Source: Manihot esculenta
Lineage: Eukaryota > Streptophyta > Magnoliopsida > Malpighiales > Euphorbiaceae
Direction of reading: 5' to 3'
Assembly: GCF_001659605.2 (NCBI RefSeq)
Contig: NC_035165.2
Span: 12,954,445-13,018,444, forward strand
DNA: 64,000 nt
This document shows, one piece after another, positions 61,449 to 64,000 of this stretch. The stretch's first letter is position 1, and each line of letters begins with the position of its first letter. The position numbers were made by a program, and so were the translations under genes. The notes under the pieces are model-generated. The model saw only the letters and a list, made by a program, of their open reading frames with translations. It searched no databases and had not been told where the DNA came from.

Positions 61449-63703
61449 GAGTTTTGTTCATCATTGATTGAGGAGTGTTTTTAGCTGATATTTATAATAC
61501 AATTGGAGAATTAGTTATTGTTTCTTTTCAGCTTTACTTTTCTTAGGAGGATGTTTTACTCTGCAATTCTATGTCTTCGCCTTTTCTCGTTAGTAAAATC
61601 TCTTTTTATCTCTCCTTAAAAAGAATAGTAGTTCATGTTTACAAGTTGAATATAGTCTTTTTATTTGTCCTCTATATGTGCACATGTCTTTCCCATTTCC
61701 TCTGACATATATGATCATGTGGAGATAATTTTATGACAAGTTCAGTTAGGAGTCCTCTGAGTTTCCAAATTTGTATGCAGTGCACAAAAATTTGTGCGTT
61801 GCAGTCTCTCAAGTGTACTTGTCTCTTCTATGTACTTGAGGTTAAATTATATGTAACTAACATTCTGTAGCTTTGCAAATCCTTGTGGCATGTCAATTTC
61901 CTAATCCAGTATCGGGAATCTAAATATCTTTTACATTCCAGGTTTTATTGGAAATGTTCCAGTGATGCTTGCCAAACCACAAACATTCATGAATTCAAGT
62001 GGTGAGTCTGTAAGTAAGCTAATCTGGTAGGAAAACGCACTCTATGGTCAAGATCTCTCCTTTGAACTGTATTTCAAAAGTTCTGAGTTCTGACAGTTAT
62101 TGTTTGATTGCATAGGTTGGGGCTATTGTCTCCTATTACAAGATTCCTTTGAAGCAAGTACTCTTGGTAAATCGGTCTTCCTCTGATCTACACTTATATG
62201 TGATCTTTCTCATTATATATTGATCACATAGTTTTTTCACAGATTTATGATGATTTGGATTTGCCTTTTGCCAAGTTACGACTATTGCCAAAAGGTGGAC
62301 ATGGAGGACACAATGGGTAAATTTTTGGACTTTTGTTCTTACTGCCTTAATGCTATTGTTGATATTGGTTCTATTTTACAATCTTTCCAAAGGACTTTGC
62401 ATAAAGGTAATCTTGTTGCTCTCTTTGAGGTCAATGTTAATGAGCGATATGCTGGTTATTGACTGATTTGCTATTCTTCTGAATTTCGAGAATGTGAATA
62501 AATATTTTGAACCATAATTTTACATGGCAAAAATATTTTTTTATTCTTTTCAAATTTGTTGCCTCTTTTTTTTTTTTTCAAAATTGTTGCCTCTTAAGGT
62601 AAACATAGGACCATTCAGTTGAATTTGGAGCTTGTGTTTCTGTGTTTTGTTTCTTGCAATATGATTGTTACCTTGATTTTAATTCTATTGTGTGAATTTG
62701 TGCCCCTTCTATGAACAGCATTTTCATTTGTCATTGCAACATGTTTTTTTCCTCTTTCTAAATTTATGGTTTTTGAACGGCGATTAATGAAGCAATCAAA
62801 TAAACTAAGTTATAACTAAATACTCTGGGATTTGACTAAAATTACATTTATCTTCCTAATTACTTGAATCTAAATAATTCTCTTTATTAATCTATCACTA
62901 GAAAAGTAAGATAATTAAGAGAGCAAGCGAGAGGGGGAGAAATGATAAGTTTTTGGAAATTGAATAAATAGTTATTAATATTGATAACAATAAAAGTAAA
63001 CAATTTTAATTAATTAATACTCTAATTTTTTTCAAAACAGCAGATAATTTTGGACAAAACAATTTAATTTTTTTCAGTTGGATTATTTTTATGGACATGC
63101 CATAGTGTTGAACTTTTCAACTAGATTAGAAATTGCTTTTTTGAAGGAATATTGAAATGCAAAACCAGCGCCTATGCTGAAAAAATAATAATTTTTTTGT
63201 CTGAAATACATGGAAGAATCCTCTTAAGGTGAAATTAGATTGTATAACTATTACTTTTTCTTTCCTTCAGGATGAGGAGTGTTATTGATCACTTCAAAGG
63301 GAGTCGTGATTTTCCCCGACTAAGAGTTGGTAGGTTGCTTTCCATCTAGCATCTAAGCTAACATTCTACATGCTTCTCCCATATTCATTATACTTGTGCA
63401 ATTATGAAAACATTCTAGGCATTGGACGCCCTCCTGGGAAAATGGATACCATAAACTTTGTTCTTCGGCCTTTCAATAAACAAGAACGCGAAGAGGTATG
63501 TGAAAATCTACACTTTGACTCTTGTATGTGGTAAATGCTGTCATTGGAGATTTATGAGCATTCAAATACTTTGTTTTCATCTTTTTCAGTTGGATTTTAC
63601 ATTTCAACATGGCATAGATGCTATTCGGATTCTTTTACTTGAAGGATTTGATAGAAGTGCAACATTTGTCAACAGTGCCAGATCCATGGAGCAATGTAGT
63701 TAA
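59361..63703 (+). CDS. Peptidyl-tRNA hydrolase, bacterial type, probably organellar, 8 exons, 278 aa
   Basis: Releases tRNA from peptidyl-tRNA that drops off ribosomes. Exons: 59361-59669, 59853-59937, 61942-62009, 62116-62166, 62243-62316, 63271-63329, 63419-63495, 63590-63703. All junctions are GT-AG and in phase; 837 bases give 278 residues plus stop. About 80 N-terminal residues are rich in Ser, Pro and Arg with few acids, as in a plastid or mitochondrial transit peptide. Family motifs in order: [15 protein letters not shown] (Asn 92, His 102), FMNSSG (Asn 149), YDDLDLP (Asp 174) and GGHGGHNG (Asn 195), equivalent to E. coli Asn10, His20, Asn68, Asp93 and Asn114. An in-frame ATG at 59259 would add 34 residues; ATGs at 59499 and 59571 could give shorter, perhaps cytosolic, forms. 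The family includes the splicing factor CRS2, but the catalytic residues are kept here. Intron 2 carries a large tandem duplication. Confidence 0.94.
60388..61665 (+). repeat. Tandem duplication of about 650 bp in intron 2 of the peptidyl-tRNA hydrolase gene
   Basis: Copy one (about 60388-61030) and copy two (about 61050-61665) share ordered landmarks: GTGACTTCAATTTTGTATT, GAGTATATTTCAAAG, CTTGAATTATTTATTTGAT, TGTTTTTAGCTGATAT, then GTAGTTCADGTTYACAAGTT and GAATATAG. They differ by many substitutions and small indels, so the event is not recent. No exon lies inside either copy. Confidence 0.88.
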
Positions 63704-64000
63704 AACTGTTCCTGGAATGAAATGCTCTTTAGGGGAAATTGTGGATCATGATGAAGTGAAATTGGCATTCTTTTTTATTTTTGGGGGGTGGGTGGTGGGG
63801 GATTCTAGAGATTTGTCTCCGGCTTTGAAAGACCACAGTCATAAGTTTGTTTTTGGTGCCTTCATTTTTTAATTTTGGGAGATAATATTTAGTCATGAGA
63901 TTTTAAAAAATACATATTAGAAGAACTATTTGTAATTTATAGCTATTAGAAAAGCAAAAAAAAGTCTAAAATGCCTTCATATTATAAGAGCACATAGATA
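63704..64000 (+). other. 3' UTR and downstream flank of the peptidyl-tRNA hydrolase gene
   Basis: Follows the TAA at 63701-63703. The frames here are not supported by homology. A polyadenylation site is expected but not pinpointed. Confidence 0.5.

Noticed and set aside
63618..63872. 84-codon frame overlapping the last hydrolase exon
   Set aside because: A different phase from the conserved exon, running into the 3' UTR; no homology.

Overview
The window is nuclear DNA from a flowering plant, most likely a eudicot. It holds split genes with GT-AG introns, an A+T-rich background, a eukaryotic tRNA-Asp gene and many plant retrotransposons. The gene families and the transposon load would suit a Malpighiales genome such as cassava or a relative. 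That placement is an inference, not a demonstration.

Three protein genes were assembled exon by exon, and each reading frame closes exactly. (1) Complement 10379-15782 encodes a 683-residue alpha/beta-hydrolase of the acid-lipase-like plant family (9 exons). (2) Plus strand 27038-56367 encodes the 680-residue Golgi coiled-coil membrane protein CASP (19 exons). (3) Plus strand 59361-63703 encodes a 278-residue organelle-type peptidyl-tRNA hydrolase (8 exons). A tRNA-Asp(GUC) gene lies between the last two. The three proteins serve unrelated housekeeping roles (lipid or ester hydrolysis, Golgi structure, recycling of stalled peptidyl-tRNA); nothing suggests a shared pathway.

Layout. 1-900: edge of a decayed Ty3/gypsy element (minus). 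900-10378: A+T-rich intergenic DNA with diverged repeats. 10379-15782: hydrolase gene. 15783-27037: a transposon graveyard with A+T-rich tandem repeats, a hAT-like miniature element, a Mutator-like transposase remnant, a G+C-rich LTR-like fragment, a complete 2.2-kb solo LTR with perfect target duplication, and a LINE ORF1 remnant. 27038-56367: CASP, where about 93% of the span is intron. 56368-59360: intergenic DNA with tRNA-Asp. 59361-64000: peptidyl-tRNA hydrolase.

The most striking structure is in CASP. Intron 4 holds a sense Copia element (30582-34855), intron 8 an antisense gag-less Copia (36790-40905), and intron 13 a sense Copia (44258-51178). The last is interrupted by a G+C-ended unclassified element (about 47409-49459), itself interrupted by a 1.2-kb internally deleted Copia with apparently identical LTRs (47962-49142). 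All four Copia elements have perfect 5-bp target duplications, yet the CASP frame is intact. I found no CRISPR array, operon, defence system or clearly novel coding system. The novelty lies in transposon architecture and small repeat structures.
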